Translations under genes and position numbers: made by a program | Notes under the pieces: generated by a model | The model's input: the letters and a program-made list of their open reading frames with translations, nothing else | Databases searched by the model: none | What the model was told of the DNA's origin: nothing | Assembly: GCA_902773415.1 (NCBI GenBank) | Contig: CACYEE010000053.1 | Location: 1-14,847, forward strand | Direction: 5' to 3' | DNA: 14,847 bases | From: an uncultured Actinomyces sp. | Lineage (GTDB): Bacteria; Actinomycetota; Actinomycetes; Actinomycetales; Actinomycetaceae | Shown here: positions 1 through 6,617 of the stretch, in pieces | How positions within the stretch are numbered: position 1 is the first letter of the stretch | Layout of the letters: each line of letters starts with the position of its first letter

Positions 1-1878
1 CGGGTAGTACACGCGCCCGATCTTGCCTTCCTTGCGGATTTCGATCTTGGACACGATCGGATGGATCGAGGATGTCGAGTTGTTGATGTACGAGATCGAG
101 CCTGTGGGCGGCACGGCCTGTAGGTTCTGGTTGTACATGCCGTACCGGGCGACGTCGGCCTTGAGCCGGAGCCAGTCTTCGCGGGTGGGGATGTGGACGT
201 TCGCGAAGAGTTCGCGCACGCGCCCGGTGGCGGGTTCCCACGTCTGCTCGGTGTACTTGTCGAAGAACTCGCCGGTGCCGTATTTGGATTCCTCGAAGCC
301 CTCGAACGTCACGCCGCGTTCCTTCGCGATTTCCGTCGACGCCTTGATGGCGTTGTAGAGCACCGTGTAGAAGTACATGTTCGTGAAGTCGAGGGCTTCT
401 TCGGAGCCGTAGCGGATCCGTTCGCGTCCGAGGTAGCCGTGCAGGTTCATCTGGCCCAGACCGACGGCGTGGGACATGTCGTTGCCGCGCGCGATGGAGG
501 GCACCGATTCGATGTTCGTCATGTCGGACACGGAGGTCAGCGCGCGGATCGCGACGGAGATTGTCTTCGTGAAGTCCGGCGAGTCCATTGCCTTGGCGAT
601 GTTGAGGGAGCCGAGGTTGCAGGAGATGTCCTTGCCGACGTGGTCGTAGGAGAGGTCCGGCCTGTAGGTGGAGGCTTCGGAGACCTGAAGGATTTCGGAG
701 CACAGGTTCGACATCGTGACCTTGCCCTTGACGGGGTTGGCCTTGTTGACGGTATCCTCGAAGACGATGTAGGGATAGCCGGATTCAAACTGGATTTCGG
801 CGAGGGTCTGGAAGAACTGGCGCGCGTTGATCTTGGACTTGCGGATGCGCCTGTCGTCGACCATGTCGCGGTACTTCTCGGTGACGGAGATGTCGGAGAA
901 GGGCATGCCGTAGACGCGCTCGACGTCGTAGGGCGAGAAGAGGTACATGTCCTCGTTGTTCTTCGCCAGCTCGAAGGTGATGTCGGGGATGACGACGCCG
1001 AGGGAGAGGGTCTTGATGCGGATTTTCTCGTCGGCGTTTTCGCGCTTGGAGTCGAGGAAGCGCATGATGTCGGGGTGGTGGGCGTGCAGGTAGACGGCGC
1101 CGGCGCCTTGGCGCGCCCCGAGCTGGTTGGCGTAGGAGAAGGAGTCCTCAAGCAGTTTCATGACGGGGTTGACGCCGGAGGACTGGTTTTCGATGCGCTT
1201 GATGGGGGCGCCCTGTTCGCGCAGGTTTGTGAGGTTGAGGGCGACGCCGCCGCCGCGCTTGGACAGCTGGAGCGCGGAGTTGATGCCGCGCGCGATCGAT
1301 TCCATGTTGTCTTCGACGCGCAGGAGGAAGCAGGAGACGAGTTCGCCGCGCGCCTTTTTTCCGGCGTTGAGGAAGGTGGGGGTGGCCGGCTGGAAGCGGC
1401 CGGCGAGGATTTCTTCCATGATGTCTTCGGCGAGCTGTTCGTCGCCGCGGGCGAGGTAGAGGGAGACCATGCACACGCGGTCCTCGTAGCGTTCGAGGTA
1501 GCGGGTGCCGTCGAAGGTCTTGAGCGTGTACGACGTGTAGTACTTGAAGGCCCCGAGGAAGGTCGGGAAGCGGAACTTGTGCGCGTAGGCCTTCTTGAAG
1601 AGGGACTTGACGAACTCGAAGGAGTACTGCCCGAGGACTTCGGGCTCGTAGTATCCTTCTTCGACGAGGTAGCGCAGCTTCTCTTCGAGGTCGTGGAAGA
1701 AGACGGTGTTGTTGTTGACGTGCTGGAGGAAGTACTGGCGCGCCGCTTCGCGGTCGGCGTCGAACTGGATCTTGCCGTCCTCGCCGTACAGGTTCAGCTT
1801 CGCGTTGAGGGCATGGTAGTCCTCGTGGGGCGCGCGATAGTTTTCTTCGCCCGTATCCGTCAGTGTCGTTGCCGCCAA
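1..1878 (-). CDS. nrdE: Class Ib ribonucleotide reductase large subunit NrdE (3' end outside window)
   Basis: The product reduces ribonucleoside diphosphates to deoxyribonucleotides in the cytoplasm, with NrdF as radical subunit and NrdH as electron donor. The reading frame runs 626 codons to the left edge, so roughly the last 100 residues, including the C-terminal redox Cys pair, are not visible. It opens directly into the R1 N-terminal domain (DYHALNAKLNLY, about residues 20-31) with no ATP-cone, as usual for class Ib. The three active-site cysteines are present: Cys183 (ELVSCFLL), Cys393 (SNLCSEIL) and Cys420 (ISCNLGSLN). Their 210 and 27 residue spacing agrees with characterised NrdE proteins. 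No in-frame ATG or GTG lies near the 5' end. The best start is TTG at 1876-1878, which overlaps nrdI by 19 nt; CTG at 1861-1863 is the alternative. It is the last visible gene of nrdHIE, and nrdF probably follows outside the window. Confidence 0.97.
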   Translation of the reverse strand, partial: MAATTLTDTGEENYRAPHEDYHALNAKLNLYGEDGKIQFDADREAARQYFLQHVNNNTVFFHDLEEKLRYLVEEGYYEPEVLGQYSFEFVKSLFKKAYAHKFRFPTFLGAFKYYTSYTLKTFDGTRYLERYEDRVCMVSLYLARGDEQLAEDIMEEILAGRFQPATPTFLNAGKKARGELVSCFLLRVEDNMESIARGINSALQLSKRGGGVALNLTNLREQGAPIKRIENQSSGVNPVMKLLEDSFSYANQLGARQGAGAVYLHAHHPDIMRFLDSKRENADEKIRIKTLSLGVVIPDITFELAKNNEDMYLFSPYDVERVYGMPFSDISVTEKYRDMVDDRRIRKSKINARQFFQTLAEIQFESGYPYIVFEDTVNKANPVKGKVTMSNLCSEILQVSEASTYRPDLSYDHVGKDISCNLGSLNIAKAMDSPDFTKTISVAIRALTSVSDMTNIESVPSIARGNDMSHAVGLGQMNLHGYLGRERIRYGSEEALDFTNMYFYTVLYNAIKASTEIAKERGVTFEGFEESKYGTGEFFDKYTEQTWEPATGRVRELFANVHIPTREDWLRLKADVARYGMYNQNLQAVPPTGSISYINNSTSSIHPIVSKIEIRKEGKIGRVYYP

Positions 1879-2309
1879 AACTCTTTCAGCCCTTCCTTGA
1901 CTTTCTCGACGTCCCGGGGGGTGCCGAGAAGCTCGAACTTGTACATGTGCGGCACTTGGCATTTGGCGGAGACGATGTCCCCGGCGATGCAGTAGGCGGT
2001 GCCGAAATTGGTGTTTCCGCTGGAGATGACCCCGCGGATGAGGGAGCGGTTGCGCTCGTCGTTGAGGAACCTGACGACCTGCCTGGGCACGGCGCCCTTG
2101 ACGGAGCCGCCCCCGTAGGTGGGGCAGACGAGCACGTATTCCTCGTCGACGACGAGGGGTTCTTCGCCCGGCCGCAAAGGGATGCGGTAGGAACGCACGC
2201 CAAGTTTCTCCACGAATCTTTTCGTGTTTTCCGTGGCGGAGGAGAAGTAGACGACGGCTCCGCGCGTCGGCGCGGTTTCGTCGGCATTCTCCTGAGCGGC
2301 ATGACCCAT
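1860..2309 (-). CDS. nrdI: Flavodoxin-like NrdI, class Ib ribonucleotide reductase accessory protein
   Basis: NrdI is an FMN flavoprotein that supplies the oxidant used to assemble the dimanganese-tyrosyl radical in NrdF. The 149-residue protein has the family's usual size. It shows the phosphate-binding loop YFSSATENT (21-29), the flavin-contacting PTYGGG (63-68), SSGNTNFG (96-103) and the C-terminal VPHMYKFELLGT block (119-130). About 15 poorly conserved residues precede the core. The ATG at 2309 is supported by a GGAAGGAGAGG-type ribosome binding site a few bases upstream within a purine-rich leader. The gene overlaps the start of nrdE by 19 nt, indicating translational coupling. A 216-bp spacer separates it from nrdH (2310-2525). 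That spacer has a 12-bp CCGCCCGGGCGG palindrome but no recognisable gene. Confidence 0.96.
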   Translation of the reverse strand: MGHAAQENADETAPTRGAVVYFSSATENTKRFVEKLGVRSYRIPLRPGEEPLVVDEEYVLVCPTYGGGSVKGAVPRQVVRFLNDERNRSLIRGVISSGNTNFGTAYCIAGDIVSAKCQVPHMYKFELLGTPRDVEKVKEGLKEFWRQRH

Positions 2310-2525
2310 CGGGTCCTCTCCTTCCTGTCCCCTGTTCTTCGTTTTCCGTTTCCTTGTCGTTTCCTGCGCGGTTCGGATGGCAGCCGCCGCGAGCGTACGG
2401 GTACGATGCGGCGGACGCCATCCGGCCGCCTGGACTGCCCGCTTTTCAGGCCACGCAGGCTTCTCCGCCCCGTCCTTGCCCGCCCGGGCGGCAGGGAGGG
2501 CCGAAGATTCGCCGTGCGAAGCCTT

Positions 2526-2786
2526 TCAGGCCCTCGCAGCCCCGACTGCCGCCTGCGCGGCAGCGAGCGCCTTGAGCTTGTCGGGGCGGAAGCCCGCCCA
2601 GTGCTCGCCGTTCGCCATGACGACGGGGGCCTGAAGGTAGCCAAGCTCCTTGACGGCTTCGAGGGCTTCGCCATCCGCGTCGAGGTTGATTTCCTCGAAG
2701 TCGAGACCGTACTTGCCCAGGGCGCGCTTCGTCGCATTGCACTGCACGCAGTTGTTCTTCGTATAGACGACGATGCTCACATCCAT
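2526..2786 (-). CDS. nrdH: NrdH-redoxin (glutaredoxin-like electron donor for NrdE)
   Basis: NrdH is a small glutaredoxin-fold protein, reduced by thioredoxin reductase, that delivers electrons to NrdE. The 86-residue sequence carries the redox motif CVQC (Cys13, Cys16) after VVYTKNN, the cis-proline region LQAPVV (51-56) and the diagnostic NrdH signature WAGFRPDKL (63-71). The frame is open well upstream, but ATG 2786 is chosen because AAAGGAGAACG stands directly before it and because NrdH proteins begin with the first beta strand. The last dozen residues are Ala-rich. It is the first gene of nrdHIE. The likely control region is the long non-coding stretch upstream, with NrdR-like boxes about 130-180 bp from the start codon. 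Confidence 0.97.
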   Translation of the reverse strand: MDVSIVVYTKNNCVQCNATKRALGKYGLDFEEINLDADGEALEAVKELGYLQAPVVMANGEHWAGFRPDKLKALAAAQAAVGAARA

Positions 2787-2917
2787 CGTTCTCCTTTCTG
2801 CACGGCCGCGCCGAATCTCCCAATCAGGCAGGCCGACGGACCGCGAAGCGCACGCTTGCGCATGCGTCCTTTTTCGCTTTCCTTTCGTTTCGAGCCGCCA
2901 GCGCGGCACTGACCTGA

Positions 2918-2965
2918 ACACTACACCTTGTGGGGAGCTCCGCGCATCACCCCCACATGTAGTGC
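2918..2965 (-). promoter_or_regulatory. Tandem NrdR-box-like operators for nrdHIE
   Basis: Two 16-mers resemble the published NrdR consensus acaCwAtATaTwGtgt. ACACTACACCTTGTGG at 2918-2933 matches 12 of 16 positions, and CCCCCACATGTAGTGC at 2950-2965 matches 10 of 16. Their starts are exactly 32 bp apart, about three helical turns, which is the arrangement known for NrdR, the ATP/dATP-sensing zinc-finger repressor of ribonucleotide reductase genes. They lie 132-180 bp before the nrdH start codon. The second box is weak alone; the spacing is the stronger evidence. Confidence 0.65.
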
Positions 2966-3414
2966 TTCATGGATTCTCGCACAGGGACGGCATCGGCGTT
3001 TTCCACCCCCTTGTGGACGAACCTGCTCGCCAGGTGGACAGATTCGGGAAAACCCCCTCCTTTCCGATTCGCTATTCCCCCGCCCCGCCCACAGAGACGG
3101 TCGGCGGAACGGACATGGCCAAAGCTGGACACCGGCAAGGCGACCGTTCGCGCCGCCCGACAGATACCGCCGGGGAACCAGCCGAAAAACGGAGGAAACG
3201 GCATTGACGGGGCCGCTTCGCCGGTGCGCAACCATTGTGCGATGCGCTCCAAAACAAAATCGGGGATTTTTTGCCCAGCCCGCGCACACCCGCCCCGAAA
3301 CGGCCCGCCAGCCGCCAGAATGCCGGAACATCCGCCGCCGAACACCGCTCCCGCAGCGAATCCGCCACGGCAATCGCGGAGGCATGACACCTCGTCTACC
3401 TGCACAAATACACA

Positions 3415-3508
3415 ATATCCACATATCCACACCTTGTGAACCCCTGCCAGTCACACCCCTGTGCGCTTTTCCCCGCGATTTTCCACACATGTGGAGAACT
3501 TGTCCAAG
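3415..3508. promoter_or_regulatory. Cluster of DnaA-box-like 9-mers
   Basis: Four 9-mers each match TTATCCACA at 8 of 9 positions. ATATCCACA occurs at 3415-3423 and 3423-3431 in tandem. TTTTCCACA at 3479-3487 and TTCTCCACA on the minus strand at 3490-3498 stand head to head, 2 bp apart. A weaker TTGTCCAAG lies at 3500-3508. The surroundings are AT-rich for this genome. DnaA control of ribonucleotide reductase genes is known in E. coli. Here the sites are about 630-720 bp from nrdH, so direct control is uncertain. Confidence 0.4.
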
Positions 3509-3582
3509 CAACACGCAAAGGCCCTTTATCTGGATTTGTTACAACTTTGGCGCGTCGCCCTCCACGCCCCGAATCGCGCCAG

Positions 3583-3652
3583 GCGCAACCTTGCCAACAC
3601 GCGCATTTGCACCACCGAACGTACACGGATGCGCGTTTTCGCAAGGTTGCGC
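3583..3652. repeat. 24-bp near-perfect inverted repeat (possible terminator of the polyphosphate operon)
   Basis: The left arm 3583-3606 and right arm 3629-3652 are reverse complements at 22 of 24 positions. The outer 12 bp (GCGCAACCTTGC / GCAAGGTTGCGC) are perfect, and the loop is 22 nt. The structure starts 4 nt past the stop codon of the polyphosphate polymerase gene. A terminator role is the obvious guess, but no T-tract follows on the minus strand and the arms are longer than an ordinary terminator. A mobile repeat or operator remains possible. Confidence 0.6.
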
Positions 3653-3656
3653 GCGC

Positions 3657-4553
3657 TCACGCCCCCGAACCCACGGCCCGCAGCGCCCGGGTCCACTTGT
3701 TCGCGCGCTCCCCGTGGCCGAGGGCCATTGCAAGCCCGGATTTGGACACCTTCGCCGGGCGCACGCCCCAGCTCCACAGGATCCGGTCGGCGTCGCAAGC
3801 CCGTCCGTTCGATTTCGTTTCAATGACGACGAAGGGCACGCCCACCTCCTCGCGCTCGCCATAAAGCGGCGCAACAGACAGCTCGGTGTCGATGGTGAGG
3901 CGGGAGGATTCGGGCAGCAGCAGCGTGGTGCGGACGCAGCGGGTGCGGGCGGTCGGCAGCAGTTCGCCGACGATGCGCACGCCGTCGCCGGGACCAACCG
4001 CGCCGCGTTCTTCGAGCCGGGCGGCAATCCAGTCGCCGGCGCCGGTGCTCTCGAAGGAGTAGGAGTAGGGCAGCGGGTAGCCCTCGGCGAGCACGCGGCA
4101 GGCGGCGGGGCCGACCGGGTCGAGTTCGAGGCGGTCCTTGACGTTGTGGCCGCGCCCGCTGCGGGTCTTGACTTCGACGAAGCGGAGTCCGGAGTCGAGG
4201 TAGATGCGTTCGCGAACCTTGAAGCGGCGGCGGCGCTTGGACACGGCGTCGTGGTGGAGCCGGCGGTCGGCGGTGTCGAAGTAGTCGGAGAGGTAGCGGA
4301 AGTGGCGCCGGCCGTCGATGTCGAGAGCGCGGGCCCCGCGGACTCCGAGGAGGGCGACGAGGGCGCCGGCCTGTTCGGGACTTGCCATGTATTTGCGGTC
4401 GACGCGCTTGAGGAGGGCGGCCTCGTCCGCAAGCCCGGCGAGGCTGACGGCGTCGAGGGTGCCGGCGGCGGTTTCGATGGGGCCGGCCGGTTCGGCGAAG
4501 GGGTGGTCCGTTTCGAGCGGGGCGACGTTGGCGGCGAGGGCCTGGATGCTCAT
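3657..4553 (-). CDS. VTC-domain polyphosphate polymerase family protein
   Basis: The 298-residue protein belongs to the VTC/triphosphate-tunnel family, whose yeast member Vtc4 makes polyphosphate from ATP. The tunnel residues expected of the family are visible: KRVDRKYM (49-56), YFDTADRRLH (91-100), the basic run KRRRRFKVRERIY (106-118), FVEVKTRSGRG (125-135, E-x-K), RLTIDTEL (218-225), VVIETKS (242-248, second E-x-K) and SKSG (270-273). There is no SPX domain or membrane segment, as is usual for bacterial members. ATG 4553 follows AAGGAG at good spacing. It lies 49 bp after a DUF4956 membrane protein on the same strand, a pairing seen repeatedly in bacteria, so the two probably act together at the membrane. 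Polymerase activity is inferred from the family. Confidence 0.9.
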   Translation of the reverse strand: MSIQALAANVAPLETDHPFAEPAGPIETAAGTLDAVSLAGLADEAALLKRVDRKYMASPEQAGALVALLGVRGARALDIDGRRHFRYLSDYFDTADRRLHHDAVSKRRRRFKVRERIYLDSGLRFVEVKTRSGRGHNVKDRLELDPVGPAACRVLAEGYPLPYSYSFESTGAGDWIAARLEERGAVGPGDGVRIVGELLPTARTRCVRTTLLLPESSRLTIDTELSVAPLYGEREEVGVPFVVIETKSNGRACDADRILWSWGVRPAKVSKSGLAMALGHGERANKWTRALRAVGSGA

Positions 4554-4602
4554 GGGGGTCTCCTTGGGTGCGTTCGGGCTGGTCTTTCGGCGTGCGGGCG
4601 TC

Positions 4603-5187
4603 TCAGCGGACTGCCGCGGCGACGTCGCGGGCGGTTGCGGGCGCGCCTTTGCGGGCGACGCAGCGGGCGTCGACGAGGGTCGAGTCCTCTACGTAGTCGA
4701 TTTCGGCGATGTTGACTTCGCGCACGGTCATGCCGGTGGTACGTTCGATGTAGGCCTTGATTTCGTCGATGTCGGCCATTGCGCGGTCGAGGGTCATGGT
4801 GAGCTGGCGCGAGCCGCGCATCATGAAGGGGGCGTCGACGACGGCGAGCACGGCAACGATCGCGCCGATGAGGCCGGCTCCGTAGAGCACGGGCATGGAG
4901 GACAGGCCGCCGATGAGGCCGATGGCGAGGGCGGCGAAGTAGTAGGCGATTTCGGTCTGCTTGAGTTCGTCGGAGCGCAGGCGGATGATGGAGAGGACGC
5001 CGAAGAGGCCAAGGCCGAGGCCGGCGCCGACGGTGGAGTTTGCGAGCGCGGTCGTGACCGCGAGCACGCCGATGTTGACGCCGAGGAGGGCGACGGCGAG
5101 ATCCTTTCTCGGGTGGCGCGGGAGGTAGATGGCGAAGGTGAGGATGGAGATGGCGACGAGGTCGACCGCGAACATCGTGAGGTCCAT
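4603..5187 (-). CDS. DUF4956 multi-pass membrane protein, partner of the polyphosphate polymerase
   Basis: The 194-residue protein has about five hydrophobic segments (roughly 3-20, 30-49, 54-68, 80-96 and 101-118), followed by a soluble C-terminal domain of about 75 residues. The conserved DUF4956 core is visible: a Gly-rich turn into GVLSIIRLRSDELKQTEIAY (63-82), then a membrane segment. The family has no established biochemical function. Its genes commonly sit beside VTC-type polymerases, which suggests it channels, anchors or exports polyphosphate. That is inference. The frame is open far upstream, but ATG 5187 is chosen because AAGGAG (5194-5199, minus strand) precedes it and because membrane segment 1 begins there. 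A perfect 16-bp palindrome and a set of 11-bp direct repeats lie upstream. Confidence 0.88.
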   Translation of the reverse strand: MDLTMFAVDLVAISILTFAIYLPRHPRKDLAVALLGVNIGVLAVTTALANSTVGAGLGLGLFGVLSIIRLRSDELKQTEIAYYFAALAIGLIGGLSSMPVLYGAGLIGAIVAVLAVVDAPFMMRGSRQLTMTLDRAMADIDEIKAYIERTTGMTVREVNIAEIDYVEDSTLVDARCVARKGAPATARDVAAAVR

Positions 5188-5204
5188 TGTTTGCTCCTTG
5201 CTGG

Positions 5205-5220
5205 GCCCGCCGCGGCGGGC
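5205..5220. repeat. Perfect 16-bp palindrome in the DUF4956 leader
   Basis: GCCCGCCGCGGCGGGC is perfectly self-complementary. It lies 5 nt upstream of the Shine-Dalgarno sequence of the DUF4956 gene. In RNA it would form a six-pair GC stem with a CGCG loop, which could influence translation. As DNA it could be an operator. Confidence 0.5.
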
Positions 5221-5293
5221 GTCTCTTGGCGTTTTCCTGCGGGGCGGCCGTGGCCGATGCCGCCGCCTCGCGATGCTCCGAGTATTGGCCAGG

Positions 5294-5337
5294 GTTCTGA
5301 CGCTTTCCGGTGAGTTTTCTGGGAGTTTCCTGACGAC
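5294..5337. promoter_or_regulatory. Four 11-bp-phased direct repeats, response-regulator-type box
   Basis: GTTCTG (5294), TTCCGG (5305), TTTCTG (5316) and TTCCTG (5327) recur at exactly 11-bp intervals, a TTYCTG core followed by five variable bases. Tandem repeats with an 11-bp period are the usual binding pattern of OmpR/PhoB-family regulators, including actinobacterial PhoP and RegX3. The position, 107-150 bp upstream of the polyphosphate operon and in the divergent spacer with the fur gene, suggests phosphate-responsive control. The core is not a clear match to a published PHO box, so the regulator is a guess. Confidence 0.45.
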
Positions 5338-5429
5338 GGCAGAAGGCGTGGGACCTTTGGCCGATTTTTCCCTGCGTTTGGAAGGACAGGCCCGCATTCG
5401 GCCATTTTCATATGAGATGCGCCACTTGC

Positions 5430-5435
5430 TATCTT
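5430..5435 (+). promoter_or_regulatory. Candidate -10 element of the furA promoter
   Basis: TATCTT fits the actinobacterial TAnnnT -10 pattern. No good -35 is seen; TTTTCA at 5405-5410 is 19 bp away. Transcription would start around 5441-5442, giving a leader of about 30 nt before ATG 5471, or a leaderless message if ATG 5441 were used. Confidence 0.4.
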
Positions 5436-5470
5436 GACCCATGCCAGTAAATCGGGGAATAATCGAGAAC

Positions 5471-5890
5471 ATGGATACCGATTTCACACAATGTCTGCGC
5501 TCGGCCAATCTTCGGGTCACAAGGCCCCGCCTTGCGGTGCTCGAGGAAGTCTCGGCGGGCGGGCATGTCAGCGCCGACGAGCTTCGCGGCCGTGTGACGA
5601 AGCGTATTGGTTCGGTATCCACGCAGGCCATCTACGACATCGTCCACGCCCTGACGCAGGCCCGGATCCTGCGCGAGGTGAAGCCGAACGGCTCCGTCGC
5701 CCTGTACGAGATCGAACGTGGCGACAACCATCACCACGTGTCATGCCGCGAATGCGGGACGATTCTCGACGTTCCGTGCGCGACGGGCTACACGCCTTGC
5801 CTCCAGGCTTCCGACTGCCACGGTTTCGACATCGACGAGGCGGAAGTCATCTATTGGGGCCTGTGCCCCGCATGCCAGAAGGCCCGCTGA
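5471..5890 (+). CDS. furA: Fur-family regulator of the FurA/CatR type
   Basis: This metal-dependent transcription repressor closely resembles actinobacterial FurA/CatR, which senses peroxide and iron status and usually controls katG. The 139-residue form has the winged helix at about 12-75 (LRVTRPRLAVLEEV; recognition helix around STQAIYDIVHAL), the metal-site motif DNHHHVSCRECG (85-96), and the family tail DEAEVIYWGLCPACQ (122-136). C92/C95 and C132/C135 form the expected structural zinc site. ATG 5471 puts the N-terminus at the same length as mycobacterial FurA. ATG 5441 is in frame and adds 10 residues; neither has a strong ribosome binding site. No catalase gene follows. The next plus-strand gene is luxS after a 730-bp spacer, so its targets lie elsewhere or it is autoregulatory. 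Confidence 0.93.
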   Translation: MDTDFTQCLRSANLRVTRPRLAVLEEVSAGGHVSADELRGRVTKRIGSVSTQAIYDIVHALTQARILREVKPNGSVALYEIERGDNHHHVSCRECGTILDVPCATGYTPCLQASDCHGFDIDEAEVIYWGLCPACQKAR

Positions 5891-5910
5891 CACGCCCCGC
5901 GTCGCCAGGA

Positions 5911-5943
5911 GCGTATCAAAGGGGTCAGACCCCTTTGATACGC
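5911..5943. repeat. REP-like hairpin, copy 1 (perfect 16-bp arms)
   Basis: GCGTATCAAAGGGGTC, a single A, then the exact reverse complement. It begins 20 nt after the furA stop codon and may act as its terminator. The copy at 13808-13842 has the same arms, so it is an interspersed element and not a gene-specific terminator. Confidence 0.85.
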
Positions 5944-5960
5944 CAGGGGGAGACCGGCGT

Positions 5961-5985
5961 CGCATTGGGGACCGTCCCCTTTGCG
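5961..5985. repeat. REP-like hairpin, copy 2 (diverged)
   Basis: The arms CGCATTGGGGAC and GTCCCCTTTGCG pair at 10 of 12 positions around a single C. The GGGGAC/GTCCCC core and the TTTG right flank relate it to copy 1, which lies 17 bp to the left in the same orientation. Confidence 0.6.
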
Positions 5986-6060
5986 GCAACGGGCGCGCCC
6001 GCATGAAACAGCCCTTTCGCCCGCATGGGACGTTCGCACGCCCGAGCCGGGCAAGACAAG

Positions 6061-6094
6061 CGGCGGGCGGCGATCCACGCATCGCCGCCCGCCG
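6061..6094. terminator. Strong GC hairpin, possible factor-assisted terminator
   Basis: Perfect 14-bp arms CGGCGGGCGGCGAT / ATCGCCGCCCGCCG enclose a 6-nt loop. No T-tract follows on either strand. It could end the furA transcript, which would then be about 200 nt longer than the coding region, or be part of an independent structured RNA. Confidence 0.45.
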
Positions 6095-6575
6095 TGCGAC
6101 CGACACCTTCATCTCGACCGTGCTGAAGGGAAAAAGACACGGGAGTCCGGGTTCCGGCCCCGCCCGAAGGCGGACCTCCCTCAATCAGGCGACCCAGCAC
6201 ACACAACGCCGGAACAAATCCGACACAAGCCGCCCGATTGCGGTTGGCCCCCCGAGTATACTCACACGAACCTGAAAAAAGCCTGAATGATCCGCCATAC
6301 GGGAAAACCCACGTCGCTCCCCCTCCGAATGGACGGTGCGCTCCCGCCGCCCCGCAAACGCAACCAGGAAAAACCCGCGTCGAACTCCTTGCCGGAAACA
6401 CGCTCGCGCCATGCCGCATAGCCGCTCCAACCGGCGAGAATCCGCGCCGGCCCGTCGCCCCGAACCCACCCGCGCAGGTCGCCGAGCGGCACAAGGCAGG
6501 CATCCCGACACCGCACGCACGCACGACAGACGCGTTCAACCCGCCCCCGCACATCTCCTCAAAATCGAGATGGCA

Positions 6576-6617
6576 TGATATAAAAGAGAACATCGGACGA
6601 AGACGAAGCATTGGGAG
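6576..6617 (+). promoter_or_regulatory. luxS promoter (extended -10) and ribosome binding site
   Basis: TGATATAAA at 6576-6584 is an extended -10 (TG-N-TATAAA) in an otherwise GC-rich region. No clear -35 is visible, as is common with extended -10 promoters. GGGAG at 6613-6617 lies 4 nt before the luxS ATG. The leader would be about 30 nt, leaving no space for a riboswitch. Confidence 0.6.

Larger units (their letters stand above)
2787..3656. other. 870-bp non-coding region upstream of nrdH
   Basis: No reading frame here has a credible start, ribosome binding site or recognisable product; the open frames of up to 197 codons reflect high GC. From left to right the region holds the nrdH leader, two NrdR-like boxes (2918-2965), two partial DnaA-like sites near 2999-3020, an unexplained middle (about 3030-3400), an AT-rich stretch with DnaA-like 9-mers (3406-3508), and a 24-bp inverted repeat (3583-3652) just after the stop codon of the polyphosphate polymerase gene. 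The plus strand is C-rich through most of it. An unannotated small RNA cannot be excluded. Confidence 0.6.

Noticed and set aside
193..1995. 600-codon open frame on the plus strand
   Set aside because: It is the antisense shadow of nrdE and part of nrdI: Val/Glu/Gly-rich, no family motif, and the minus strand has clear conserved proteins there.
3240..3275. T-rich terminator-like stretch ATTTTTT
   Set aside because: The only adjacent stem is short and AT-rich, and no gene ends there on the plus strand.
2921..3514. Possible 197-residue protein in the nrd upstream region
   Set aside because: Composition is rich in Arg, Cys and Trp with no pattern, it has no ribosome binding site, and it would cross the NrdR and DnaA sites.
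2787..3656. Chromosomal or plasmid replication origin
   Set aside because: DnaA-like 9-mers are present, but there is no dnaA, dnaN, rep or par gene, no clear AT-rich unwinding element, and none of the matches is perfect.
2928..4715. 595-codon plus-strand frame spanning the nrd upstream region and the polyphosphate gene
   Set aside because: It changes composition abruptly where it enters the antisense of the VTC gene and shows no recognisable domain or ribosome binding site.
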